From Comamonas sp. lk (GTDB lineage Bacteria; Pseudomonadota; Gammaproteobacteria; Burkholderiales; Burkholderiaceae_C): a DNA stretch of 36,467 bases. The DNA lies in assembly GCA_945860595.1 (NCBI GenBank), contig CAMAQV010000028.1, positions 1 to 36,467 on the forward strand, given 5' to 3'. Shown here in pieces: positions 1-10,700 of this stretch. Each line of letters opens with the position of its first letter. Position 1 is the stretch's first letter. Below the pieces are notes generated by a model. The model made no database searches and was not told the DNA's origin. It saw only the letters and a list, made by a program, of their open reading frames with translations. Position numbers and translations under genes: made by a program.

Positions 1-908
1 TGGAATATTTCGTCTCCTACGCCTTGCTCCGCCCAGATACACACCCTCAGCGTTTCTGGATTATCCGCAGCACGTTCGAAGCGGTCGGGATAGAGAGGCG
101 GCCTCGGATTTTCAGGACCGAGGTCACTACGGCGCCAACGCCAGGGATAGAGATCCCACCCAGTGGCCCATTCGCCCATGAATAAATGCGTAATGCTCTT
201 ATTCCAATAGGCATCGGCAAATTGCGGATCAATTTCAAGCGCCCGGTCGAAATCAGCAATGGATTCAGCGTATCGTACGAGATCCCTCAAAACGTTTCCA
301 CGATTGGAGTAGGCTTCAACGTTAAATGGATCTGCGTTGATCGCTCGATCAAAGGACAACAAGGCCTCATCGAGACGTCGTAATATCTGCAATAACAGCC
401 CGCAATTTGATTGCGCTTGGGAATTCGCAGGGTTTATCTGAGTCGCTTTCTGATAACTGGCCAACGCGTCTTCAACACTGCCTAACTCTTCCTGCGCTAC
501 ACCCCGGTTGAAATAGGCTAGGGCATAACGGGGATCAAGCTTGACTGCTTGGTTATAGCTTTCGAGCGCTCCCGGCCAGTCCTTCAAATCGGCTAGAGCA
601 TTGCCCAAATTGTTGTGTGCAACAGGGTGCGATTTATTCAAAGCGACCGCTTTGGACAGCAGGTCAACGGCGAACAGAAGTTCTCCAGTCTGTGCACACG
701 CAACCCCCAGCAGGTGTAGCGCATCAAAATGCGATGGGTCCTCTGCCAGCACGGATTCATACACCTCACGCGCAGCATAAAAGTTCTCTTGCTCATGCAG
801 GCGCACGCCCTTTTCAAACAGGGCGCGAAGACGCGCTTCTTTGTGTTGCAACGCGATGGGCTTAAACACCGTTTTAGACGGGTTCTGGAAGCGTGTGGGT
901 GAGGGCAT
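1..908 (-). CDS. TPR-repeat protein, C-terminus cut by window edge
   Basis: Reading the minus strand from the ATG at 906-908 gives an open frame of about 302 codons that runs off the left edge. Residues about 28-265 are made of roughly seven tetratricopeptide repeats, with the usual spacing of small and aromatic residues and LDP/INP/IDP-type repeat ends (for example LESYNQAVKLDP and IADFDRALEIDP). TPR arrays mediate protein-protein contacts. After the repeats come a W-rich stretch (WDLYPWRWRR) and, at the edge, WAEQGVGDEIF. That resembles the start of the glycosyltransferase-like C-terminal domain often fused to TPRs in Burkholderiales (EQGxGD motif), so the missing half probably carries that domain. 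The gene is more A+T-rich than rlmJ next to it. It is divergent from rlmJ across a 97-bp gap. The TPR call is firm; the transferase domain is an inference. Confidence 0.85.
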   Translation of the reverse strand, partial: MPSPTRFQNPSKTVFKPIALQHKEARLRALFEKGVRLHEQENFYAAREVYESVLAEDPSHFDALHLLGVACAQTGELLFAVDLLSKAVALNKSHPVAHNNLGNALADLKDWPGALESYNQAVKLDPRYALAYFNRGVAQEELGSVEDALASYQKATQINPANSQAQSNCGLLLQILRRLDEALLSFDRAINADPFNVEAYSNRGNVLRDLVRYAESIADFDRALEIDPQFADAYWNKSITHLFMGEWATGWDLYPWRWRRSDLGPENPRPPLYPDRFERAADNPETLRVCIWAEQGVGDEIF

Positions 909-1005
909 AAGGCTAATTCGACTTGGGTGGTTCCTATTTTAGGCGCGCAGGCTCCACCGCCTATGCCACCTCAGGCTATCTCAAGCCACGGGGTACCATC
1001 CCCGC

Positions 1006-1899
1006 ATGTTCAGTTACCGCCACGCCTTCCACGCCGGCAACCATGCCGATGTGCTCAAACACACGATTTTGCTCGCTGTGCTCAAGCACATGGCGCAGAA
1101 AGACACGCCGTTCACGGTGCTCGACACCCACGCGGGGGCTGGCTTGTACCGGCTGGATGGCGATTACGCGCAAATCAGCGCGGAGGCCGCCCAGGGCTTT
1201 GTGAAGCTGATGGCGGCGCAGGCCGCGGGCGAGATCCTCACACCCGTAGTGCAGGACTACGCCGACATGGTGGCGAGTTTCAACACCGGTCCGCAGGCCC
1301 GCGTCTACCCGGGTTCGCCCTTCATCATCCAGCAGCAGTTACGCGGGCGGGACAAGCTCAAGGCCTTTGAGCTACACCCCACCGACGCCAAAACCTTGGC
1401 AGCCAATATCGCCCAGCTTGAAGCCGGGCGGCAGGTGGCGGTGCTGCGGGAAGACGGCTTTGAGGGTGTGCGCAAGTTTTTGCCGCCGCCCACGCGGCGC
1501 GCGCTGCTGCTGTGTGACCCGAGCTACGAGATCAAAACCGACTACCCGCGATTGAACGCGATGGTGGCGGATGCACTGCTGCGTTTTGCCACCGGCACCT
1601 ATATGGTCTGGTATCCCATCATTCCGCGCCCCGAGGCGCATGACGTGCCGCGCAAGCTCAAGTCGCTGGCCATGAAAGCCGGTAAAGCCTGGTTGCACGC
1701 CACGCTCACCGTCAAGTCGAGCAAATTGCTGCTGGGCGATGACGGGCAAACGGTGCGCCCCGGCTTGCCCGCCAGCGGCGTGTTTGTCATCAACCCGCCC
1801 TTCACGCTCAAGGCGGCACTCAAAGACGCCTTGCCGCAACTGGCCACGCTGCTGGCGCAGGACGGCAACGCCAGCCCGACCTTGGACACGGGCTCTTGA
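1006..1899 (+). CDS. rlmJ: 23S rRNA (adenine(2030)-N6)-methyltransferase RlmJ
   Basis: This 297-residue protein matches the RlmJ family over its whole length. RlmJ uses S-adenosylmethionine to methylate N6 of A2030 in 23S rRNA, in the cytoplasm. The N-terminus FSYRHAFHAGNHADVLKH is the family signature. The SAM-binding motif follows at about residues 39-46 (VLDTHAGAG). The catalytic amino-methyltransferase motif IV is CDPSYEIK near residue 170. The usual form in E. coli RlmJ is DPPYE, so a Pro-to-Ser change is present here. No strong Shine-Dalgarno precedes the ATG, but the conserved N-terminus begins there. It is monocistronic and convergent with metF. Family assignment is very secure. Confidence 0.95.
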   Translation: MFSYRHAFHAGNHADVLKHTILLAVLKHMAQKDTPFTVLDTHAGAGLYRLDGDYAQISAEAAQGFVKLMAAQAAGEILTPVVQDYADMVASFNTGPQARVYPGSPFIIQQQLRGRDKLKAFELHPTDAKTLAANIAQLEAGRQVAVLREDGFEGVRKFLPPPTRRALLLCDPSYEIKTDYPRLNAMVADALLRFATGTYMVWYPIIPRPEAHDVPRKLKSLAMKAGKAWLHATLTVKSSKLLLGDDGQTVRPGLPASGVFVINPPFTLKAALKDALPQLATLLAQDGNASPTLDTGS

Positions 1900-1930
1900 T
1901 GCGCCGGGCCTTGGGCGGCCCACACACCAC

Positions 1931-1965
1931 CGCTGGCCAGCGCTGACGCGGTGAGGAACACCGCG
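1931..1965. terminator. Palindrome and hairpin between convergent rlmJ and metF
   Basis: Two inverted repeats lie in the 88-bp gap between the two stop codons. One is a perfect 12-bp palindrome CGCTGGCCAGCG (1931-1942). The other is a hairpin with a 7-bp stem CGCGGTG/CACCGCG and a 5-base loop (1947-1965). Neither is followed by a T-tract, so an intrinsic terminator is doubtful. Position alone suggests a role in ending transcription of one or both genes. Confidence 0.3.
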
Positions 1966-1987
1966 CGGCCCGCAGCGGCGCGCGACC

Positions 1988-2854
1988 TCAGGCCGCCAAG
2001 GCCTGCGGCACAGCAGGCGACAACTTCAGCCGCTCGCACAAGGCCAGCGTCAACGCACTGTGGTTCATGGTGTAGAAGTGAAAGCTAGGGGCGCCACCGG
2101 CACGCAATCGCTCGCACAGCGCGGTCACCACGTCCAGCCCAAAAGCCTGCACCGCCGCCAGGTCCTCACCAAGACCGAGTAGGCGCAAACGCAACCAGCG
2201 CGGAATGTCGGCCCCGCACGCGTCAGAAAAGCGGATCAGCTGCGCCGCATTGCCGATGGGCAAAATCCCCGGCACCACCGGTACATCCACGCCCAAGGTC
2301 CGCACCTCATCCACAAAGCGGAAATAGCCATCGGCGTTGTAGAAGTACTGCGTCAGCGCACCATCGGCGCCTGCGCGCACTTTGGCGGCAAAGGCATGGG
2401 CATCGTCGCGGGCGCTGGCGGCCTGCGGATGCACTTCCGGGTAGGCAGCGACCTCAATGCGGAAATGGCTACCGGCTTCCTCGCGGATAAAGGCCACCAG
2501 CTCTGCGGCGTAGCGGAAGTCGCCGCCTTGGTAGCCCTCGGGCAGATCGCCCCGCAAGGCGACCAGGCGGCGCACACCCATGGTGCGCAACTGCTGCAAT
2601 TGCGCACGCACCGAAGCCCGGGTGGCGTTGATACAGGTGAAGTGCGAGGCCGCTTCGCAGCCTTCGGTCAGGATGTCGGCCACCGTGGCAAAAGTGCCGG
2701 CCTGGGTGGTGCCACCTGCGCCGTATGTCACGGAGCAGAACGTCGGTTGCAGTGGATACAGGGCCTGACGGGTCAGGGCGAGCGCATCAGCGGCTTGCGC
2801 CGTTTTGGGGGGGAAGAATTCCAGGCTGACTGGAATCCGGGATGGTGAAGACAT
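1988..2854 (-). CDS. metF: 5,10-methylenetetrahydrofolate reductase MetF
   Basis: This 288-residue protein is the FAD-dependent MetF. It reduces 5,10-methylene-THF to 5-methyl-THF, the methyl donor that turns homocysteine into methionine. The N-terminal SLEFFPPK holds the catalytic glutamate region of the TIM barrel. LVALRGDLP carries the aspartate that sits by the flavin. TQYFYNADGYFRFVDE and PVVPGILPI are further family blocks. Length is normal (E. coli MetF is 296). The ATG lies 23 bp downstream of the tlyA stop codon, and tlyA in turn follows ahcY closely. metF is therefore the last gene of an operon whose leader holds an S-adenosylhomocysteine riboswitch, which fits its role in the methyl cycle. 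Confidence 0.96.
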   Translation of the reverse strand: MSSPSRIPVSLEFFPPKTAQAADALALTRQALYPLQPTFCSVTYGAGGTTQAGTFATVADILTEGCEAASHFTCINATRASVRAQLQQLRTMGVRRLVALRGDLPEGYQGGDFRYAAELVAFIREEAGSHFRIEVAAYPEVHPQAASARDDAHAFAAKVRAGADGALTQYFYNADGYFRFVDEVRTLGVDVPVVPGILPIGNAAQLIRFSDACGADIPRWLRLRLLGLGEDLAAVQAFGLDVVTALCERLRAGGAPSFHFYTMNHSALTLALCERLKLSPAVPQALAA

Positions 2855-2877
2855 GGTGTTCTCATCATGATCAGTGC

Positions 2878-3705
2878 TTAGGCGACCGGCTTGCGGGCGC
2901 AGATAAAAAACTCGTGGTTGCCGTCACCACCTTGCAGGGGCGAGTCGAACCACGCGGTGACCGTCAGGCCGAGAGCGGCGCATGCGTCACGCAGGCGCTG
3001 CTCGACAAAAACATAGTGGGTCGCGTCTTTCACGATGCCGCCCTTGCCCACCTGACCCGGCTGCAATTCGAATTGCGGCTTGACCAGGCTGAGCAAAGTA
3101 CCCCCAGGTTTGAGCAGCAGTACGAGCGCTGGCAAGACCAGGGTTTGTGAGATGAAAGACAAATCCACCACGATCAGATCACATGCGGTTGCGTAAGACC
3201 CTTCCGCAGCTGGCACATCCGGCGGATCGTCCTCGAACAAGCCCTGGTCGCCGGTACTGGCGGCAAAGGCATCGAGCAAATCATCGGGCTGCAAGTTGCG
3301 GGCATTGACGTTCTCCACGCAGAGCACGCGGGGGTCGGTACGCAGCTGCGGGTGGAGCTGGGCGCTGCCCACATCCACGCCGGTCACAAAAGCCGCGCCA
3401 TGCTGGAGCAGGCAATCGGTGAACCCGCCGGTGGATTGGCCCACGTCCAGACAATGCATGCCTGTCACGTCCAGCGCCACCACCTGCAGCGCATGCTCCA
3501 GCTTGAGCCCGCCGCGCGACACATAGCGTGCCTGCGCGTCGTTCAAGAGCCGGATCTGCGCCGCTTCGGGAACCTCGTCGCCGTTTTTGGCGATGCGCTT
3601 CCACGCCTCGCCCTGCAGCCATTCAACCCCGTCGGCAATCAGCCTTTGCGCCTGCGACCGCGTGCTCGCCATGTTCCGGCGAACCAGCAGTTGGTCAATA
3701 CGCAT
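2878..3705 (-). CDS. tlyA: TlyA-family rRNA methyltransferase (S4 + FtsJ-like)
   Basis: This 275-residue protein has the two-part TlyA layout. An S4 RNA-binding domain spans residues about 1-60 (MRIDQLLVRRNMASTRSQAQ, then VEWLQGE). A Rossmann-fold SAM-dependent methyltransferase follows. Its SAM site is LDVGQSTGGFTDCLLQ, followed by GVDVGSAQLHPQLR. The motif IV-like strand is DLIVVDLSFIS, and KPQFE comes near the end. Mycobacterial TlyA makes 2'-O-methylcytidines in 16S and 23S rRNA; many proteobacterial relatives are annotated as hemolysin A without direct proof. It lies between ahcY (25-bp gap) and metF (23-bp gap), so it is co-transcribed with the genes that clear the SAH it would produce. 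The family is secure; the exact RNA target is not. Confidence 0.9.
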   Translation of the reverse strand: MRIDQLLVRRNMASTRSQAQRLIADGVEWLQGEAWKRIAKNGDEVPEAAQIRLLNDAQARYVSRGGLKLEHALQVVALDVTGMHCLDVGQSTGGFTDCLLQHGAAFVTGVDVGSAQLHPQLRTDPRVLCVENVNARNLQPDDLLDAFAASTGDQGLFEDDPPDVPAAEGSYATACDLIVVDLSFISQTLVLPALVLLLKPGGTLLSLVKPQFELQPGQVGKGGIVKDATHYVFVEQRLRDACAALGLTVTAWFDSPLQGGDGNHEFFICARKPVA

Positions 3706-3730
3706 ACCCCATGGGTCTCTGGTCGGTGCT

Positions 3731-5245
<1,515 letters not shown>

Positions 5246-5320
5246 GTCAGAGGCTCCAAAAAACAAGTTTTGAAAACCACTGTGCCAGCTTGGGGAGGGG
5301 AACTCACCACACAGGACATC

Positions 5321-5411
5321 AGTGGGTGAGCGCAGTTGAAACATGCAAAGACCGGCGGCCTTTGTACTCCGAGCCTCATTCACATTGCGTGAACTGCATC
5401 GCTCCTCAGAG
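5321..5411 (-). promoter_or_regulatory. S-adenosylhomocysteine (SAH) riboswitch of the ahcY operon
   Basis: The minus-strand leader of ahcY matches the SAH riboswitch pattern in both sequence and fold. The 5' conserved block is CTGAGGAGCGATGC, the central block AATGAGGCTCGGAG, and the 3' block GCGCTCACCC. P1 pairs CTGAG with CTCGG. P2 is a hairpin with stem TTCAC/GTGAA and loop GCAAT. P4 pairs AAAGGCC with GGTCTTT around GCC. The pseudoknot pairs GAGCG with CGCTC. The element begins about where the predicted transcript starts and ends about 75 bases before the ahcY ATG. This riboswitch class turns on SAH-recycling genes when SAH accumulates, which suits ahcY, tlyA and metF. Pairings were worked out by eye. 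Confidence 0.92.
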
Positions 5412-5418
5412 TGGGCGG

Positions 5419-5447
5419 ATTCTAGCGGGTTTGCACAGCCCGCATCA
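5419..5447 (-). promoter_or_regulatory. Predicted sigma-70 promoter of the ahcY operon
   Basis: On the minus strand, TAGAAT (5419-5424) matches five of six bases of the -10 consensus. It would start transcription about 8 bases downstream, right at the 5' end of the SAH riboswitch (about 5411). The -35 region is weak: CTGATG at an 18-base spacing shares three of six bases with TTGACA. The call rests mainly on the -10 box and its exact fit with the riboswitch start. Confidence 0.5.
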
Positions 5448-5468
5448 GCAGCGCGCGGCTGACACGCC

Positions 5469-6749
5469 TCACTGCGGCCACAAGACCCATATCTGCAAGG
5501 GCTGCTTCAAACGCCCGGCCAGATCACCCGCCGACTGACCCGTACCCACAAAATAATCAGCCCGCACCGCGCCCGCGATCGCGCTGCCGGTATCTTGCGC
5601 CACGACCAGCTTTTGCAGCGTGCTCTGCGCGCCGACGGAGTTGATCCAGACCGGCGTGCCATAGGGAATACTGGCCGGGTCCACCGCGATGGATCGCCCC
5701 GCCGTCAAGGCCACGCCCTGTGCACCACGCGGCCCGCTGTCATCGCCGGGCAAGGCTTCTTCCTTGAAAAATATCACCCGCGGATTGCTCCATAGCAACT
5801 CCTGGACACGTGCCGGATTACGCACCGCCCAGGTCTTGATGCCGGGCCAGCTGGTATCCGTACTCAAACCCTGATCAGACAACCATTTGCCCACACTCTG
5901 GTAGGGCTGGCCATTGCTGCCGGCGTAGGCCAGGCGCGACTGGCGCATGCTGCCATCGCTGTGGCGGATCTGCATCCGCCCCGAGCCCTGGATCTGCAAG
6001 GCCAGCGCGTCCAGCGGGTCGGCCATGTACGCGATGACACGGCCTTGCAAGGCGGTCTGCGCCTGCGCCAGCGTGTCGATGTCTTTGCGGCTGAACCAGG
6101 GCTGGCCTGGCTTGAGTTGCGCCGGGGGCTGGTACAGCGGCACGAAATAAGCCGCGCTCCGGCTTCGGCTGGCTTCAAACACCGGCTCGAAATAGGCTGT
6201 TAACAAGCCGCGCGCCTCGCCCTGCGCCGACTCCACCCGGTAAGGCCGCAGACGGCGCTCGATCCAGGCCCGCTTGTCAGCATCCGGCGCAGACGCGAGC
6301 GCCCGCGCTTCAGGGCACACCGCAGTCCACGGCGCAGACGCGCGCTGGCAACTGCGCATCCACGCGCCCCAGGCAGCATCCAGCGAATCTGCGCGCCACC
6401 CGGGTACGTCGCTCCAGGGTACTGCCACCCAGCGGCTGTTCGGCTGTGCGATGGTTCCGAGGGGCGCAGGCGCACCAGAATCGGGCGAGGGTATGGGCGC
6501 TGGCATGGGCGTTTGGGTCTCAGCGGGGGCTTGCGCGGCCACGGGTGTTTTGGCCAGTGCCCCGGCAGCAGGCTCCGCGGCCGACAATAAGGGTTTGGCT
6601 GCGGCGGCGGGCGCACGCGGCAGCGGCCGGGTTGCACACGCCCCCAGCAGCACGCTGCCTACAATGGCCGCCCACACACACCGGATCTGTTGCATGTTGC
6701 TATTGCTGCTGGAGGCGCTGGGCGCGGGTTTGCTATTCATCGGGATCAT
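5469..6749 (-). CDS. mltA: Membrane-bound lytic murein transglycosylase A (MltA), lipoprotein
   Basis: This is a 426-residue outer-membrane lipoprotein that cleaves peptidoglycan between N-acetylmuramic acid and N-acetylglucosamine, leaving 1,6-anhydro ends. The lipobox LLGAC ends a hydrophobic signal ([17 protein letters not shown]), and a Pro/Ala-rich linker follows to about residue 105. The MltA barrel comes next ([14 protein letters not shown], then [24 protein letters not shown]). The C-terminal 3D domain carries the catalytic aspartate in [12 protein letters not shown]. Three ATGs are possible: 6749, 6740 and 6695. The one at 6695 (MQQIRCVW) gives the most usual signal length, and none has a clear ribosome-binding site. 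It sits upstream of the ahcY promoter on the same strand. Confidence 0.93.
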   Translation of the reverse strand: MIPMNSKPAPSASSSNSNMQQIRCVWAAIVGSVLLGACATRPLPRAPAAAAKPLLSAAEPAAGALAKTPVAAQAPAETQTPMPAPIPSPDSGAPAPLGTIAQPNSRWVAVPWSDVPGWRADSLDAAWGAWMRSCQRASAPWTAVCPEARALASAPDADKRAWIERRLRPYRVESAQGEARGLLTAYFEPVFEASRSRSAAYFVPLYQPPAQLKPGQPWFSRKDIDTLAQAQTALQGRVIAYMADPLDALALQIQGSGRMQIRHSDGSMRQSRLAYAGSNGQPYQSVGKWLSDQGLSTDTSWPGIKTWAVRNPARVQELLWSNPRVIFFKEEALPGDDSGPRGAQGVALTAGRSIAVDPASIPYGTPVWINSVGAQSTLQKLVVAQDTGSAIAGAVRADYFVGTGQSAGDLAGRLKQPLQIWVLWPQ

Positions 6750-6879
6750 CTGGTGGACTATGTTTGCCGGTCGCCCCCGGGGTGAATTACCGAGCCAGGA
6801 CGCTGAAGAGAATCACGCACCCGACGCCGCCGCATCCGCCCCCGATGCCAACATGCGCCCACCCGGGCCACCGGCCTGA
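6694..6879 (+). CDS. Possible small single-pass membrane protein
   Basis: A 61-residue frame starts at the ATG at 6694. It has an N-terminal transmembrane helix ([20 protein letters not shown], residues about 2-21), a short basic step (TMFAGRPRG), and an acidic then Ala/Pro-rich hydrophilic tail that ends in PPGPPA. This layout is typical of small inner-membrane proteins. Its ATG overlaps the mltA codon at 6693-6695 on the other strand (shared CATG), so if mltA starts at 6695 or above the two genes overlap head to head. No clear ribosome-binding site is visible, because that region is also mltA coding or leader sequence. I do not recognise a family. The frame could be a chance product of high G+C content. 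Confidence 0.4.
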   Translation: MLLLLLEALGAGLLFIGIIWWTMFAGRPRGELPSQDAEENHAPDAAASAPDANMRPPGPPA

Positions 6880-6895
6880 CGCGAGGGCATGCCGG

Positions 6896-7720
6896 TCATA
6901 AGACCCGGTGCTCCAAAGCTGGTAACTGGGCGCGCACTGCAGCGAGGCGTCCCGCATCCAGATCCGCCAGCACCACGCCAGGTTCTTGCGCCTGCTGCGC
7001 CAGCACCGTACCCCAAGGGTCGACCACCATGGTGTGGCCCCAGGTGTGCCGCCCGTTGGCATGCACGCCGCCTTGCGCAGCCGCAGCCACAAAACACAGG
7101 TTTTCCACGGCACGCGCGCGCAGCAGCAGCTCCCAATGCGCCTGGCCCGTGGTGTAGGTGAAGGCGCTGGGCACCAACAGCAGATCGGCGCCCTGCGCCG
7201 CATAAGCGCGGTACAACTCGGCAAAGCGCAGGTCGTAGCACACGCTCAGGCCCACGCGCCAGCAGTGCCCATTACGCGCGGGCAGATCAAACACCACCGG
7301 CTGCGCACCCGGCAGCAGCACGCGCGACTCGTCATACGCTTCGCGACCGTTGTCAAAGCGAAACAGATGGACCTTGTCGTAACGGGCTACGCAGCGGCCC
7401 TGCGGGTCAAAGGCCAGGCTGCTGTTGTAGACCTTGTCCGCCCGCGCACTGGCCAGCGGCAGGGTGCCACCCACAATCCAGATGCCCAGCGTACGCGCCT
7501 GCGCCGCCAAAAAGTCCTGGATAGGTCCGCTGCTAGCGGACCCAAAGGGCTCCTGGATCGCCAGCTTGTCGGTATCGCGCAGACCCATGCAACAAAAATA
7601 TTCGGGCAGGAGCGCCAGTTCGGCACCCTGGTGCGCCGCCTGCGCCAGCAACTCGGCAGCGGCTTGCAGGTTGTCGTCCAGACGGGCACCAGAGACCATT
7701 TGAATCGCGGCGATCTGCAT
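6896..7720 (-). CDS. Carbon-nitrogen hydrolase (nitrilase/omega-amidase family)
   Basis: The 274-residue protein has the complete Glu-Lys-Cys triad of the nitrilase superfamily: E40 in LLPEYFCC, K116 in YDKVHLF and C161 in GLSVCYDLRF. These enzymes hydrolyse non-peptide C-N bonds. The sequence style (IQMVSG at the start, GGTLPL, VYNSSL) is that of the Nit1/Nit2-like branch, which acts on deaminated glutathione or omega-amides. Length is normal for the branch. It lies 39 bp downstream of yhdP on the same strand, a pairing that is common in Burkholderiales, so the two are probably co-transcribed. The exact substrate is not established from sequence alone. Confidence 0.92.
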   Translation of the reverse strand: MQIAAIQMVSGARLDDNLQAAAELLAQAAHQGAELALLPEYFCCMGLRDTDKLAIQEPFGSASSGPIQDFLAAQARTLGIWIVGGTLPLASARADKVYNSSLAFDPQGRCVARYDKVHLFRFDNGREAYDESRVLLPGAQPVVFDLPARNGHCWRVGLSVCYDLRFAELYRAYAAQGADLLLVPSAFTYTTGQAHWELLLRARAVENLCFVAAAAQGGVHANGRHTWGHTMVVDPWGTVLAQQAQEPGVVLADLDAGRLAAVRAQLPALEHRVL

Positions 7721-7759
7721 GGCGCTACCTATTGACTGTGTTCACTGTACGCGCCGGAC

Positions 7760-10700
7760 TTACTGCGGTAGGGGCTTGCCGGTGCGGCGGTCGATCTTGC
7801 TCACGCGCGGCACCTGCCAGCTTCCTTCAACCAACAGCTCCTGCGTGTTGGCATCCTGAATCGGCTGGCGCAGCAGCGTGCTGGCAACCAGCGTATACAA
7901 ACCGGCTAGGGGGTTGGCGATGGCCGTCAGCAGCGTCGCAGTTCCCGTATCCAGTTGCGGAACCACCAGCACTTTGATACTCTGGGTTTCGCGGGCTATG
8001 TCGGTGCTTCCATCCATTAGCACGGTCGCGACCGCGCCCAGCATTTGCAAGTTGTTGGAGCGGGCCACGCCTTGCTCAATGGCCACATCCCCGCGCACAT
8101 AGTTGAACTCAAATCCATCGCTGAAAACGTCGCGGAAATCCAGCATCAAGCGCCGCGGTAGCGACTGCAAACTCAAGACGCCCAGCAGCTTGGCCACGCC
8201 GGGGTCCGCCCGTAAAAACTGGCCTTTAGCGATGTCCAGATTCATACGCCCCGACATGCTGGGGTAGTCTAGGTTCAGCGGCGGTGCGGCCCAGCCCACG
8301 CTGCCCTCAATCTTGCCGCTGCCCGCCCGGACCACATTGACCATGCCAAAACGCGCCAGCAAAGCGCCAGCATCCGCCACGTCCAGCTTGAAGTTCAGTT
8401 CAGTGCGCCGCGAGTCACCTGGCACTTTGCGGGGCGTGGCCTGGGCTGTTCCCGCTGCGGAAGGGGCGCTTGCGCTGCTCAACGAACCCCACACGCCGGT
8501 CGCGTTGAACGTGGCCTCCGGCACCGTGAGTTGCAGTTGCTGCAAACGCCACTCCGCCTTACCCGCTGCAGTACCCACGTTGACTGCCAAAGCCTGCATG
8601 CGTCCCAGCTTTTTGCCATACATCTCCAGCGCATCGACCACCACGTCCATGGCGGGCAGGCTGGTCGCCGGGGCATCGAGCAGGGTTTGTACGTCGTTGG
8701 CGGCGCTGGCCTCCAAAGACAGACGGCTCAGCCGTGCGTGCAATCGCGATCCACTACCGCCGCTGGCCGCGCTGAACTCCAGCTTGCCGGCAAGTTGTGA
8801 CGCATCCACATCCACCCGCCACAGCCCCCCCTCACGGCGGGCGCTGGCGTTCAGGCGATCCAGATGCCGCCCGTCCCACAGAAGCTGCTTCACCTGCACC
8901 TTGACCGCGTTCGGCATGTACGGACTGCCGGTAGCGGGTAGCCCCTCCGGCTCGGGAAGCAAGGGCTGAAGTGCCCGGCTCCATTGATCCACATCCAGCA
9001 CCGCCGTATCGATTTGCACCTGCAAACCCTGTGCAGGCAATGCCGGCGCGGCATCGGTCTCACCAAGCGCCACCACACCGCGCTGCAGGCGGGGCTCCGC
9101 ACCACTGGTGTCGCGCTGCAGCACAGCCTGCGCGGAACGTCCCAGGGTCATGCGGATGGTGTCGCTACGGGCTGACGGTTTGGCGCCGGATTCGCCCGCC
9201 GCACCACTCCACTCCAGGCGCAAGGGCAGCGCCGAGGCCGCGCTCTTGCCCAGCGGGGGGGGCAGCGCCAGCGCCATGCCCTGTAAATCGCTGGTGATTT
9301 GCACCTGCGGCGCGCCGCCGCGCCAGCCGATGTCGGCAGCGTATGCGGTTTGTCCATCCAGCAGCCCGGCCAGCGCAGCCAGCGCGCCCAGGTCTTTGGA
9401 CTCGCGCAAACCCGAACTGCTCAGGGTTCCCTGCACCCGCACCCGGTTACCCCCCGCAGTCCATGCGGCCTCAGAGAACTGCAGGGTACCGTCCAGCCGC
9501 ACATCACCGCCCAGTGCACTGGCCTGCACGCCGCTGAGGTTGACGCTGTTTTCACTGAAACCCAAGGTGCCGCGCACACGCACCACCTTGGGACTCTCGG
9601 GGCTGTACTGGAAATCATTGCCAGGCAGTGCCAGATTGCCTTGCAGGGTGGTCTTTGCCGGGTCTGCTATCGGAATTTGGAGATTGATTTTGTAGGCTGC
9701 CGCACCGCTCACGCTGGTACGTGCCAAGGCGTTTCCCATCAACGGCCCCACGGCCGAGCGGTTGATAACGGCCAGCGCGTCGGACATAACGCTGCGCCCT
9801 TCCAGACTGAGGTTCGCGGTCGCGTGGTCATACAGGTGGGAAATGCGCGCAGTCGCCCGGGCAATGGGCACACCTGCCCCGGCACCTGCCGGGTGCAGCC
9901 AAATGGCGCGCGCATTGCTCAGTACCAAGGTATCGCGGTCAATCTCCAAATCACCAAAAAGCTGCGCAAGCGTAGGCCAGGAGGGCGCGCCTTTCTTGCT
10001 GGGCGCCAAGGCGTAGGCGTAGTTCATATTCCGCAGGGAAGTGGCAATCTGAAAGGTGCCGGTTCGGCCGTTGGAAAACGGGAACTGGTCTAAATCGCCT
10101 TTGACCTTGACCGTCACCGGCCCCAGTTCGCCACCGCTGAATGCGTCGCGCAGATAGTTGCGCACATCGCGGTCCATGGCGCTTGGCAGATAGCGAGTGA
10201 GCCGCCCAGGCTGCAGTCGGCTGAGCTTGCTATCCAGCGCCAGCTCGCCCAGGCCGGGCACCGCCTTTGCGGCACCGCCCGAAGCCGTAGCGCCCGGTAC
10301 GCGCGGCGCGGTCCACACCATCGCCAGCTCGCCGGCCAGATCCGGGTTGGCAAACTGCAAGCGCTGCATCTCCAGGCGCAAGCGGCCCTCCTGCCAACTC
10401 CAGCGCAGCGTGGCCGAGGCTTCATCCAGCGGCACCCGGCCCTCGTCCAGCACCAGGGGCAGCGCCAGCGCGCCTTTTTTGATCTTCCATATCGAACTGC
10501 CTCCAGTAGGGCTGGCGTCGATTTCTGCGTCCATGCCTTCCACCCCGATACCGGGAAAACCGGCGCCGCCGTAGGCTGCCAGACGGAGTTGCTGCAGCCG
10601 TGCTTTGACGCGGTAATCGGTGGGCGCGTTCCAGGGACCCTGCCACTGCACTGCCAGCGCGTGCATCTGCCCGGCGGGCTGCAGTTGTGCCAGCGCAGTA

